Positions 34,487 through 44,957 of a stretch of DNA of 64,000 bases are shown here, one piece after another. This stretch comes from Marasmius tenuissimus (taxonomy: Eukaryota > Basidiomycota > Agaricomycetes > Agaricales > Marasmiaceae): positions 1,674,001 to 1,738,000 of the forward strand of contig JAQOTA010000053.1 of NCBI GenBank assembly GCA_029532415.1, written 5' to 3'. The notes beneath the pieces were generated by a model. That model was not told where the DNA came from. It saw nothing but the letters and a program-made list of their open reading frames with translations, and did no database searches. The position numbers were made by a program, and so were the translations under genes. Within the stretch, counting starts at the first letter, position 1. Every line of letters begins with the position of its first letter.

Positions 34487-36019
34487 ATGCCAGTCACAGT
34501 CATCGCTGCCAAACCTGTAGAACAAGCAACTCGTTTCGCGCATCGTTATATAGGCAAGTTGAACTCGATTATAGCCATCTGTTATGCAGCTGAACAGGTC
34601 TCGGAACAGACATCGGAGGTAATCTCCCTTTCTCGGATCTTTGAACAGACAACTAAGCACATTTTTCGACATAGTCAATCTGACGGATCCTGTATTCAAA
34701 GGACTCTATTACGGCAAGCGAAAACACGACGGTTAGCATTATTCATGGATAGAGTCAACGTCGCGTTAATGACTCTCCAGATGATTTCGCCGCTATGTTG
34801 GAAAGATCGAAAACAGCTGGGGTAAAGAGCATGATCATCACAGGCGGAAGTCTTCGTGAGTCCAAGCAGGCGTTGAAACTTGCAAAGGAACACGGTGGGG
34901 GATCTTGTGCCATATTTTTGATCCCTAGCACTCACAAAACATTAGGGCTATATGCTACCGTTGGCTGCCATCCAACGCGGTCCGCTGAATTTGACAAGCA
35001 CAAAGGAGGACCTGAAGCTTATCTTGAAGCTTTGGACGAGCTTGTCGGTGCGAACTTGGTGGGACGAGGGAGGGCAGTTGCGATCGGGGAGTGTGGACTA
35101 GGTGTGTCGGTATCGAAGCTACAATTACGCGAACACTCAGCTGGGCACCTTGACAGACTATGATCGACTACATTTTGCTGGCAAGGAGGTACAGAAGAAG
35201 CATTTTAGTGCGAAGAATTCACCCCTTCATCATGGGCCATTGTCTGACCTTCTATCTATCCGTTCGTAGGATCGCAACTTGCATTGGCCAAGAAACATCA
35301 TCTTCCCCTCTTCCTCCATTCTCGCGCAGCCCATGAAGATTTTGTCACCATTTTGAAGGAGGAAGGCTTTGGAGAAGACGGAGGCAGAGCTCTGGGTGCC
35401 AAAGGTGGGGTTGTTCACAGCTTCACGGGTGCAGTCGAAGAAGTCAAGGAACTAGTAGGTTATCGATCATCTCGATACGACGATGCGTAAAACTGAGCTC
35501 CCGTTTCAGATGAGCATGGGCTTCCACATAAGGTGAATTTCCGCCTCGTTGTTCTAAAAGCCGATGTTAACGAAGACTCGAATGAAAGCGTGAATGGCTG
35601 TTCACTCAAAACAGAGGATAACCTGAAAGCAGCCAAGGAGATTCTACCTGGAAAGATTATGTTCGAGACTGGTACGCCACGACGACAATGCTGGACTCCG
35701 ATTCGTCTGTACTCAACTTGCATCCATAGACGCACCTTGGTGCACAATGACGTCGACCCATGCGTCCAAGGCCCATATCGACAAACTGCCCGCCTCCCTC
35801 TCGTCTCTATATTTCCCTCTTTCGACCAAACCAGAACGATTTGAGTATGGAAAACTAGTGAAAGGGAGGAACGAGCCCTGTGCAATCGGGGGCGTTGCGT
35901 GGGTTGTACATCAACTGAATGGCGATGTTCCGTTTGAGAAAGTAACGGAGAAGGCGTGGAAGAATACCGTGGAGGTATTTGGGTTGGAGGAATTGGAGGC
36001 GGTCCAGACGACGGAGTGA
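34487..36019 (+). CDS. TatD-family metal-dependent deoxyribonuclease
   Basis: Exons join to a TIM-barrel hydrolase of the eukaryotic TatD (TATDN1) type: [26 protein letters not shown], the glycine-turn GVKSMIITGGSLRES, YATVGCHPTRS, AIGECGLDYDRLHF, the histidine ligand motif LPLFLHSRAAHEDF, GGVVHSFTG, and the final acidic ligand FETDAPWCTM. It finishes GGVAWVVHQLNGDVPFEKV and EVFGLEELEAVQ. TatD proteins are exonucleases or AP-endonucleases linked to DNA repair and to DNA fragmentation in programmed cell death. The first intron (34554-34674) seems to use a GC donor (G|GCAAGT), since that join restores VNLTDP; the N-terminal residues RFAHRYI before it differ from the usual FIDIGI. The start at 34487 is the only suitable ATG upstream. 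Confidence 0.82.
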
Positions 36020-36497
36020 TAGGTTGTGGGCGTTAGGAACACCATCCGTGTAAGTAAGGTTTCGTGGCAACGTATGTTCACCATGACTTTGTTCGTGGAT
36101 GTTCGGATAAAATTCTGGGCGGTAGACGGACCCAGTCAGGTTCAAAAGGTGCGGTGGTCGTATGTCCCTTTCGAATACCACTTATCGATCTCCTTGGAAC
36201 CCAAAACCCAACGTCACCTCCATCGAAACTCGCCGTATATTCACCAGGATTTCTCCTCATCAAGGAGGGGCGATTCAAAAATCGAGCTATCGTTTATCAC
36301 TAACTTTCTGGTCCCCCTGAATGTCCGGTTATGGCGGTCTGACTTCGGGGGTCGAGAGCTGCCCTTGAGCTCAGGTACGCCCGTTTTTTTTTGTTGCACT
36401 GGAAAGCAGAAATTAACCAAGTTTATCCTCAGGTAGTCTTTAAAGCTCGTGGAAACGCGAACGGCGGTTTCTCAGTCATGGTACCCAGCTGTTTCTC

Positions 36498-37041
36498 ATG
36501 ATCCTTGCTGCTCTCACTGCTGGACTCGGAACAGTGATGTTCGTTCGTGGTTCAACCTCCGAGCTGGATACTACCATTTACTTATCTCCTCTTTGAACAT
36601 CACTAGGTCCAACCCCGCAGCTAATATGACCGACTCTCCTGGTTGTGCGACTGTCACCACTACAATTACCGTTAGCACGACATTCAGTCTACCCAGACTA
36701 CCCGACGAGTCGCTCCCATGTATTATACGGGGGGAACTTCTCAACAGGCACGCAATGTTTTGACGTTGTCCCAAGTCCTCCTAAACGTTTCACCCCCTGT
36801 TTCTCGCTTGTGACGACAGCCGAAACGATTTGGAACGTGGAGATGCTGCAGCTACGATTACTCCCCCTCCTGGGTCAACTGTTACCAAGACTGTGACTGC
36901 GACGTCAAAGTTTACCATTTACGGCCCCTCTCCTGCGGCTGTTCCTTGTGTGACAGGGAATGTACCTCACTGGGGACAGGGAATGTACCTCACTGGGGAC
37001 AGTGTGGTGGGATTGAGTATGAAGGGGATCCAGGTGAGCTG
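36498..37041 (+). pseudogene. Thr-rich small secreted protein, probable relic
   Basis: An ATG at 36498 opens MILAALTAGLGTVM, which after a 68-nt intron (36539-36606) continues SNPAANMTDSPGCATVTTTITVSTTFSLPRLPDESLPC. Another piece in a different frame, AAATITPPPGSTVTKTVTATSKFTIYG then PSPAAVPCVTGNV, looks like a repeat of the same TVT...PC pattern. I could not join the two parts without a frame break, and a 23-bp tandem duplication (not a multiple of three) disrupts the end. It resembles the small secreted protein at 43138-43681 in style only (Thr-rich, Pro-Cys pairs). It may be a live gene whose splicing I misread. Confidence 0.35.
36956..37001. repeat. Perfect 23-bp tandem duplication
   Basis: The unit GGGAATGTACCTCACTGGGG plus ACA occurs twice without a gap (36956-36978 and 36979-37001). 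Its length would shift any reading frame through it. Confidence 0.95.
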
Positions 37042-37780
37042 ATCGTCCGTTCGGGATTCTATCTCGTAGCTGGGGTCACTTTCTGACACGGATGATCCTT
37101 TGCTATGTGTTTGGGATGTGTGGCCTCTTACAGATGCACGATGTTTGACCCGTGGTATTCCCAGTGTCTATAGGTGGCAGAGTCAAGCGGCTTCTCCCTG
37201 ACGAGGAACAAGTATTAGCTAGCTGACTATGTACCGAGTACTGACAGTGACCGGTTGACCAGTTGGTGGGACATGTGTACTGTAGAGAAGTCGAGCATGT
37301 CATCGGATGAGACATGGACGTTTCGGAAGACCTGCCCTTTCGTCCCTACATCCGTTTTCCCTCTTCCTGCACAAGACTGAGAGTGAGCTTGAGCAGGTTT
37401 GATTTGTCGGCGTTCAATAATTACAAGTACATATGTTGCTGAGCTTACGCGCGCTTACCGCGATTCCGTGCCAACAAACGAGGTTTAAACCTTTAGGCGC
37501 TCATCAATAATTACCAATTTCCTTTTTGGGCGTTCCCCGGTCGTGCCATAATCCATTTGATAATTGAAATTTCAGATTGTCGGCTGCTTTGCCACCTTGG
37601 CTGGGGACTTCCATCGTCTTCTATCCTCACATTCTTTCCTCCAAACCACCACCGTCCGCCATCAACACGAGACTATCGCTCAGATTGCTTTGGTGAGCTT
37701 TCTTTGGTTTTGATTTTTGCTGATACTGGTGTTGACAATAGGAGGCCATAGGCTGCGAGTCGGATGTTAGAGCGAACAGG

Positions 37781-40700
37781 ATGAACACGAGCATGAGGAA
37801 TTTTGCAAAGACGCTGGCTTTTCTCTCCCTCTCTCTCCTCGCCAACTCTCAGACGTGCGAAAACTATGGATCCCAGAACCAGTCGTCTTGCTCGTGTCCA
37901 ACAGGTTTCGGAGGGTCAAGCTGTGCTGAAGTTGCCTGCGGAGGGACGTTATTTCAGGGCCCTCAACGACGGTACACGTCTACATCGTCTGGAAACCCGA
38001 ATATAACAGCGTCAGGATGCCAATGTGAAGGAGGGTGGACTGGGACTGCGTGCAATGTGTGTGGGAACGACAATGCATGCCAGAGCGCGTTTGTTTCTGT
38101 GAGGGGCCAGGGGGATACGGGGTCGGGGACACCAGGCATCAGTCTGAACACGACGATGGTGTGCAACAAAAGCCCTAGGGTCTATTCATCGAGTCAGATG
38201 AGTTGTGCAGTCAACGTGCGTAGCTCTCCACTCGCATTCAAGCGAAATATATGTATTGATCACCTGTTACTGCTTCTACAGAACCCGACCCTCAAAGCCA
38301 TTTACCCTGGCGCATCTTCTCTCAATATCATCCGCACAGTCGACGGTTCTCTCAGTCCCATTCCAGATGTGACGTCCTTTGGTTCCCAAAACACCATGTA
38401 CGCTCAGCTCTTCTACGACGGCGAAGAACAATTCTACTGTCACGCAGACTCGTGCAATCAGCAAGTAGAGGCCGACTCACGCGCGAGCTACACATGCAAA
38501 AATCTCCAGTGCACATGTAAACCGAACGCTACGTTCTGTGGCCGAGGAACCACGAACCTGACCCTGACACTCAACGGACTTGTGGGAGACGTCGGCATTG
38601 AGTGTTCGCCTGACAGCACGACCAACCAAGCATCGTGTGCTTTCAAGCAAGAGGTCATTCAGCAGGTGTTCGGTTCCAATGGGCTCTCGCTTGATGGTTG
38701 TGCATTTGGGGAATGTGTCAGGCAGAATATAATTGATAACAACGTTGGGGGAACGAATTCGACGTCAACAGATGGCGATGGAGGATCCTCGTTGAGCGGA
38801 GGCGTTATCGCGGGCTTGGCGGTTGTTGGTGGGCTGTTGTTGATCGCCCTCTTGCTATTACTCCTTGGCCTGTGCGCGCAGCGAAGAGCGAGGAAGGCTG
38901 GCTACAACAATCTCGACGGAGGGGGGGTGACCGTACAGTGGAATAACGTCAGCTATATTATACCTGGCGCGAAGGGATGGTTGAACCGCAAGAGGGATGC
39001 ACAGGAAGCAAATAGCGACAAGGTCATTTTGGACAGGGTATCTGGTCGCGTTGTGCCTGGGCAGATGATGGCTATTCTTGGGCCCAGCGGTATGTTCTCC
39101 ATCTTCGATACTAAGCATAAGCTGACTTCCTTATTTTCGTGTCGTTCAGGTGCTGGAAAAACAACTCTCGTCGAGATTCTCGCTGGAAAACATAAATCAG
39201 GGGTGATGACCGGTTCCGTCTCGTTCCCTTCCTCGAAATCGAATTCGAACTCCAAACCGCGAATTGGCTTCGTCCCGCAACAAGACGTTCTTCCCCCAAC
39301 GCTTACCGTCTATGAAGCAATACTGTTTGCCGCTCGCCTACGTCTACCAGAAGGCATTTCCGATGTCGAGAAACAGGCGCGTGTAGAACAGCTCATGGAA
39401 AAACTGGGTATCTCACATCTGAGGAGTACTCGGATTGGATATGGAGCGGAGGCAAGCGGTGGGAGGAATAGAGGGATTAGCGGTGGTGAAATGAGGAGAG
39501 TTAGCATCGGGCTCGAGTTGATTGCCAGTCCGGATGTGTTGATTCTTGACGAGCCTACTTCCGGTACGTATTCTCTTCTGCTGCTGGAACACGTAGTTTG
39601 AACTCAGCGTGCTTGGCTCCCTTTGGCTCCTCATCACAGGTTTGGATTCCGTTTCGGCATGGAGAGTGGCGAACGTGCTACGTTCGATAGCCCACGATCA
39701 GTCGAATCCTACGGCGGTCATTGCTTCTATCCATCAGCCGAGGTATGTGGTATACCCACCAATTGTCGGTCACTGGACTCATCTCACTTTTCTGTTCAGC
39801 TCGCAGCTATACCAGGCCTTCGACACCATTCTCGTTCTCTCCCACGGACACGCTTTATACTCCGGACCCGGCGCCCTCGCTCCCATCGACTACTTGGCTA
39901 ACTCCAGTGCGGATGTCCCGAGGTATCAACAGGGGTACAACGTTGCGGATTATCTTCTCGAAGTGGCAAGCGATCCTCCGTTGAGCCTCTTACAATCGAG
40001 GAAAGACCGCCTCAGCTCGGATGCTGGTAGTGGGAGCAGAAACGAGAAGCCTACCCACGAACATCATCATCAAGATGGACCTGCAAGCAAGGAGGAGACG
40101 TCACGTTCAAGTTCGGACCTAGAGTTAGTCAACAGTGGAGTTGGGAGACCGAGGTCGAGGTATGCGACGACGTTTTTGACGCAGTTGGAGTACCTTTCGG
40201 GTAGGGAGTGGAAGATTTTGAGGAGGTGAGAGGAATACTTTGCTTTACATTTCAGGTTCTAATGATGAATCTTACCCCTGAATAGGGACAAGTCGCTCTT
40301 CCTGACCCATGTGGCTGTCGCAGCGGTATTGGGTGTATTCTGTGGTGGTTTGTACTATCAGACGGATGAAACCATTGCGGGATTCCAGTCAAGGGTCGGG
40401 TGTTTGTTCTTTTTGGTACGTTCGTTATCCGTGGGTGCCACTCGCCATTTCTGAGATCCATTTTGTGCAGGGAGCACTCATAGCGTTCTCTTCACTGAGC
40501 GCATTGTACAACATAGTAGAAATACGACCGTTGTTCTTGCGTGAAAGATCGAGTGGCTATTACAGGTTCGTCTGTCGCTATGCGCCTCGCTCAGCTGGCT
40601 GACTTCTTTCTTTGATATCTAGTCCAACTGCGTGGTTGCTCTCGCGCTTCCTTTTCGATGTCATTCCGTTAAGGATTGTGCCAACTATCATAGTCTCTAC

Positions 40701-41360
40701 CATGTGTGTTGCCGTCGTATCGCGTTCCGTGTCAAACTGTGCCATGCTAACTGTACACTTGTAGAACGTACTGGATGGCAGGTCTTTCACACAACGCGGC
40801 AAACTACTTCAAGTTCCTCTTCATCCTCGTCTTATACACGCTAGCAATGACACTATTCGTGAGTCCAAGCTCCTTCATCCTATTTTATCGTGCTCATACC
40901 TAACCTCCTCTCAGAACTTCCTGCTCGGTACTCTCTTCCACAACGGTGGTATCGCCATCCTTCTCTCCGCCCTAACTGCTCTCTACCAAATGACCTACGC
41001 CGGATTCTTCGTTCACCTGAACGCAATTCCTCCCGTCCTCCGATGGTTACAGTGGTTATGCCCACTTAAGTACTGCCTAGAAGCGATGGCCGTCAACGAG
41101 GTCGGATCGGGTTTGATGATTCAGGATACGTTGCAAGGGGTTCCGGTGAACGTTTCTGCGAGTTTGATTATGAATTTGGTGAGTTATTTTCTTGATGGGA
41201 GACTGGAAAGTTGGGAGGCTAACCGACTCGTGACTCATAGCTGTTTGGTTTTGGCTCGAACAATTACTATCGAGACGTTTTGGTTCTTTTTGCATTCATT
41301 GCAGGGTTTGGGGTGGGTGTTATTGGGGTTGTGTGGCTTAAGGTTCGGGAACGACGGTGA
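37781..41360 (+). CDS. ABCG half-transporter with EGF-like ectodomain (yeast Adp1-like)
   Basis: The N-terminus has a signal peptide (MRNFAKTLAFLSLSLLANSQ, starting at the second Met, 37796), then Cys-rich EGF-like modules (CSCPTGFGGSSC, CQCEGGWTGTACNVC) and an N-glycosylated ectodomain with further cysteines. A first membrane helix (GGVIAGLAVVGGLLLIALLL) leads to a cytosolic ATPase. Walker A is GPSGAGKTT, split by an intron after GPSG; the signature is ISGGEMRRVSIG; Walker B is VLILDEPTSGLDS; and IHQPS is the H-loop. The second half holds a six-helix ABC2 membrane domain (SLFLTHVAVAAVLGVFCGGLYY, YNIVEIRPLFLRERS, AGLSHNAANYFKFLFI, CPLKYCLEAMAVNE), ending GVIGVVWLKVRERR. Domain order ectodomain-TM-NBD-TMD is that of Adp1 and its fungal relatives, whose substrates are unknown. 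About nine introns were inferred. The start could be 37781 or 37796. Confidence 0.88.
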
Positions 41361-41962
41361 GACGCCGCCGGATTCGTTTATACCTAAATCCTGGAACCCA
41401 TTCTTCGTTTTGGGGAGGGAAAAACGTACATTACACTTCGGACACTCTTATTGAAAATTCACTCATTTTGACACATTTCTTCCTTTATTTGGGTCTTTTT
41501 TGCAGATGTAACTTTACAGTGTACTTTTTTGTTTCTTCTTGCTCACCACGTTGATAACTTTTGGACATTCAAAGAGTCTTCACGGCTATAGGACTCTGTA
41601 GCGGCTTTCAGTTCTAAGTGGGGTCCCTAGAAAACAAGGTGTAGGAACAACGGGCCATCCCTCCGCACAGGAGCGGGTCTGTGTTGCTGATGTCACTTCC
41701 AAATGGGTTTACCACCAAAATCAAATTTCAATTCAGTACGTCCCCTGACAGTGACATCAAATTCTGTCAACCTACGATTCACTCCCTTCTGCCAACTTGG
41801 ACTTCATTCCCGGTCCTTCCTCTCCTCCACAGGGCCATGACGGCTCTAGTTAAGCAGGTTTGAGCTCGACACCATTCACATTGGGTACCGCAGATCACGA
41901 CGTGGAGAAGGAAGAGGACGCTCGTCACTCCAAAATTGCAACATTCTTGATTAAAGTACAAT
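41361..41962. other. Intergenic region
   Basis: T-rich 3' flank of the ABCG gene followed by the presumed promoter of the FunK1-like gene. No coding signal or RNA gene was seen in the ~600 bp. Confidence 0.45.
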
Positions 41963-43110
41963 ATGGCTAGCGAGAGGCGGCAGCGTGTTACAGTCGAGGA
42001 CTTCTTGTCTTGCGTCCTACGTGATCCCGGTATCCAGAAACTCGTAAAACAGGGCGCCATGTCAAAGCTCGAAGCTATCGCGGGGGGCGATTCCTTCACT
42101 GAAAAATTGGAAACGTACTGTAAAGAAGTGTATGAAAAAGAGGACCGCTATCCGCTGTACGTGGATCTCGTCAACTCTGCGATCTTGCTGATGGAGGAAG
42201 AGGGCTTGACGACGAACGAGTTGGGATTTATGGCCTGCGTGAACCACGCTACAACAGTCAGAGGTTCACGGAGCAAACGTACACCCGACACGGTTGGCGT
42301 CAAGTTCGCGGCTATCACCTTTCGGACGAAGGAGGGGCTGAAGAGGGAGAAAGAGGAGAAAAAGAAGACCAGCACGGAGGAGGAGGAACGGAGTACAGAT
42401 TATCGAGGTCAAGAGTTGCCGAAGTTCACCTTCCCCATGGCCCAGCCACCAATAGCCTTCATGTGGTCTGACGTGCTCACGTTCTACGAGTTCAAGTTGA
42501 AGACGAAGAAATTGGAATTAACGATAAAGGTAGGTGATGTGAAGGAGAAGGGTGTGTGCGATCCAAGTATCTTTCAAAGACCGTTTTCTGACTCTCTTGC
42601 CCAGGAACTTCTCGAAAACCACTGAACCAGTGATCTCAGAGCAAGAAGGGTGCTCGAAGCAGAACCCGGACCTCTAGTGATACTTCTCCTGATATCAGTT
42701 CCGTCATTGCAAGCACATCTTCGACCAAACGCCAACTCTCCTGCGACGAAGGCAACGACTCCGAGCTCAGCAAAAAACAAGAGGCCGACGGCCCTGAAGA
42801 TCCTGTGCTTCAATGCGCCGACTATGCTATGAATATGTTCAACAGAGGTGGTATTCGTTTGCACGCCATCGGCACCCTCATCACCGACGGCAATATGGAG
42901 CTGTTCCTTTACACTCGCTCAGGTACGGCCTCAGCATCTTTTTCGTTCATTCACGACCGTGTCCTTTTCCTCCGCATTCTCCTCGCTTCCTCGCGGATGT
43001 CGCTCTCACAATGGGGCATGTTCAACACGCTCATACCACGTGCACTCGACCAACCTGGTCTGGTCGCAAGAAACAATAGGGACGTTCCGAGTAGCGTAGT
43101 AAGACCGTAA
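41963..43110 (+). CDS. Truncated FunK1-type protein (N-terminal part only, no kinase core)
   Basis: Exon 1 (41963-42528) starts MASERRQRVTVEDFLSCVL and includes GFMACVNHATTVRG, TPDTVGVKFAAITF and AFMWSDVLTFYEFK. Exon 2 (after an intron ending 42638) has a Ser-rich linker, then VLQCADYAMNMFNRGGIRLHA, IGTLITDGNMELFLYTRSG, and FLRILLASSRMSLSQWG. It runs to a stop at 43108-43110. The motifs WSDVLTFYEFK, QCADYAM and the WGM-like region are typical of the N-terminal half of fungal FunK1 proteins, which continue with a kinase domain in the full-length family (usually 600-900 aa). Here the protein stops at about 345 residues with no kinase motifs, 27 bp before the end of the next gene. It may be a truncated remnant or a shorter form with a non-kinase role. 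Confidence 0.66.
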
Positions 43111-43137
43111 GGAAAGTACATGTAATATTCTATTATA

Positions 43138-43681
43138 CTATCGACATGGACTCCCCCACGAAACCAGACACGAAACTGAAGGCCAACACCGGTTCGTCCG
43201 ATTCCAAAAGAACACCGTACTCTAGAAACAAACAAAATCATGAACTGAATCGTAAAAACCTTGAGACTGATACTCACCTTTACTTGCAAGGTGTAGGCGT
43301 AGGAGTGGCAGCTCCACACCCGCCAGGGCCCGGACATGACCACGTCCAGGTCACCGTCTCAATCTCGGTGACGGTCACGACGGGTGGACCTGTCGCTCTC
43401 TGTTGTAGGTGGGTGGCAGTTGGAACGCAAGGACCTGTGTAGGTGGGTGTGGGACAGATAACTGGGGTGCAGGAGGGGACTTCAATGATTGTGGTGAGGG
43501 TGGTTGTGGTTGTGAGTGGGGGTAGGGTTATGGGGCTGAGGCTACGTAGGGAAGAGGATTAACGGCGAAAAGAAAGCGAGCAAAAAGAAAAAGAAAACCC
43601 ATACAGCGATGTTAAGTCGAGTATTTGGCCGGCGACTAGGGTGGCGGTAACGAGCAATGAAGATAGCAGTTTGAGCGACAT
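43138..43681 (-). CDS. Small secreted Thr/Pro/Cys-rich protein
   Basis: The start MSLKLLSSLLVTATLVAGQI (43681) is a signal peptide. After a 60-nt-class intron the mature part reads LSPITLPPLTTTTTLTT, EVPSCTPVICPTPTYTGPC, ATGPPVVTVTEIETVTWTW and CPGPGGCGAATPTPTPC. A last short exon, after an intron with donor GTGAGT near 43280, ends in SCLVSWGSPCR and a stop at 43138. The length is about 140 residues. Such small secreted cysteine-containing proteins occur in many agarics and act at the cell wall or outside the cell; the function here is unknown. It converges with the truncated FunK1 gene with only 27 bp between their stops. Confidence 0.6.
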
Positions 43682-44957
43682 GATTGGGGTGCAGGTCGAC
43701 TGAGGGAAAAAGTTGGGAGGAAGCCTTATAACTACAGCACTGCGTGAATAAGGGCTAAATCCCTCCGATGCTAGATAATTATCAACTCGAGGCCCGAGAA
43801 GATTTGTTGAAAAATTGAATGTGCAGGGTACTAGGCCCAGAAGCCAAGATTCTGATGGTGACCCGGCGAGGTACAAGCAGCGAGAATGACTGGAGTTGCG
43901 GGCTCATGAGTCACAAGGCGGCGAGGGCTCTACAGGTACAGTCATGTCAAGGTCGAATCCTTCAGTTCCATCACCCGGTGGTTGACAATTCAAACAATTG
44001 AGCCAGGAATTCTATGTAGCCCTATGTCGGATCCGACGGTGGTGCTGGCAATTGTTGACTGTTAGTATCAGAGTCAAGATGAGTAGTATATGACTAGATA
44101 AAGTGTTGTTGAGTGTTGCTTTTGGGCACAGAATACGGTGTCCCAGCGTGCCTTGTAGGTGTCCAGAAGTCTCAAGTTGAATTTAGATCCCGGGCTATCT
44201 GGAATGCTGAGAGATCCTTTGAGACGCTTGATTGGGATGGGGAAGTACCCAGAACCGGGCTTAGAATGGTTCTCGGGTAGGCTGTGGATGCGTGAGCCGC
44301 ACGGATATCGATAAGAAGTTGTGCTCGCTGTTCTGTGCTCGACGTGGTCATGTCCTAGGCCTTTGGCGACGGCTCTCCCCTGGAAGACGTCCTAAACTCG
44401 GTTGATCATTGAAATCGCATGCTGAGACGTGCGGATCAAGGTGTTAGCCATCCAGTCTAAGCATTGCAATACGGCTTACTATTGAGAAGTTTGAAGGTCG
44501 ACTAATTGTGGCTACGCAGTGCGCACTGCTGCCAGTGACAAATCGCAAAAATGTCCTAGAATGCCATTCGCTGGACCACTGAGGTTGCAGAGCTGCAGAT
44601 CGAAGTTCGATCCAGTACTATGTACTTGCACGTAGGACGCAGGATCGAGACGAAGAGCGTACACAATTTGAGGGTTTGTAATATTGACCTGCGTACACAA
44701 TTTGAGGGTTTGTAATATTGACCTGTGAATAGAGCCGTTGGTTCAGATTGAGCCGAGCGACCAGTTCGATGACAACGGTTCAGTGGCAAGAGCCTGGGCG
44801 GACGCCAATCAAGCGCTAAATCGCTGGTTTCCAGTTTCCCACATGACTGCCACTGCTCTCTCTCTTCCACTTCCACTTCCACTACCCCACTAGCCGTACT
44901 CAAAGCCGGTCACAGACATCCTACACTCTTTTATCCACGCTCTTTTATTTTTTTGTG
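43682..44957. other. Intergenic region with a 34-bp tandem duplication
   Basis: No gene was recognised in this 1.3-kb stretch. A near-perfect 34-bp tandem duplication lies at 44657-44724 (listed separately). A (TTCCAC)n-like microsatellite occurs near 44865-44884, just before the promoter of the next gene. Confidence 0.45.
44657..44724. repeat. 34-bp tandem duplication
   Basis: The unit beginning GCGTACACAATTTGAGGGTT and ending ATATTGACCT is present twice in direct succession, at 44657-44690 and 44691-44724. No gene is annotated across it. Confidence 0.9.

Larger units (their letters stand above)
36020..37780. other. Intergenic region with a relic-like Thr-rich secreted gene and a 23-bp tandem repeat
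   Basis: Apart from the possible secreted-protein remnant at 36498-37041 and the repeat in it, both listed separately, no gene is recognised. The stretch 37042-37780 is the presumed promoter and 5' leader of the ABCG transporter gene, with an AAACGAGGTTTAAACC string at 37483-37498. Confidence 0.4.

Noticed and set aside
31413..37498. Shared AAACGAGGTTT/GTTTAAAC strings at 31.4 and 37.5 kb as ends of a mobile element
   Set aside because: The match is only about 11-16 bp, the DNA between holds normal conserved genes, and no target-site duplication or transposase was seen.
43949..43962. GGTCGAATCC, similar to a tRNA B box
   Set aside because: No matching A box, anticodon stem or acceptor stem could be folded around it.
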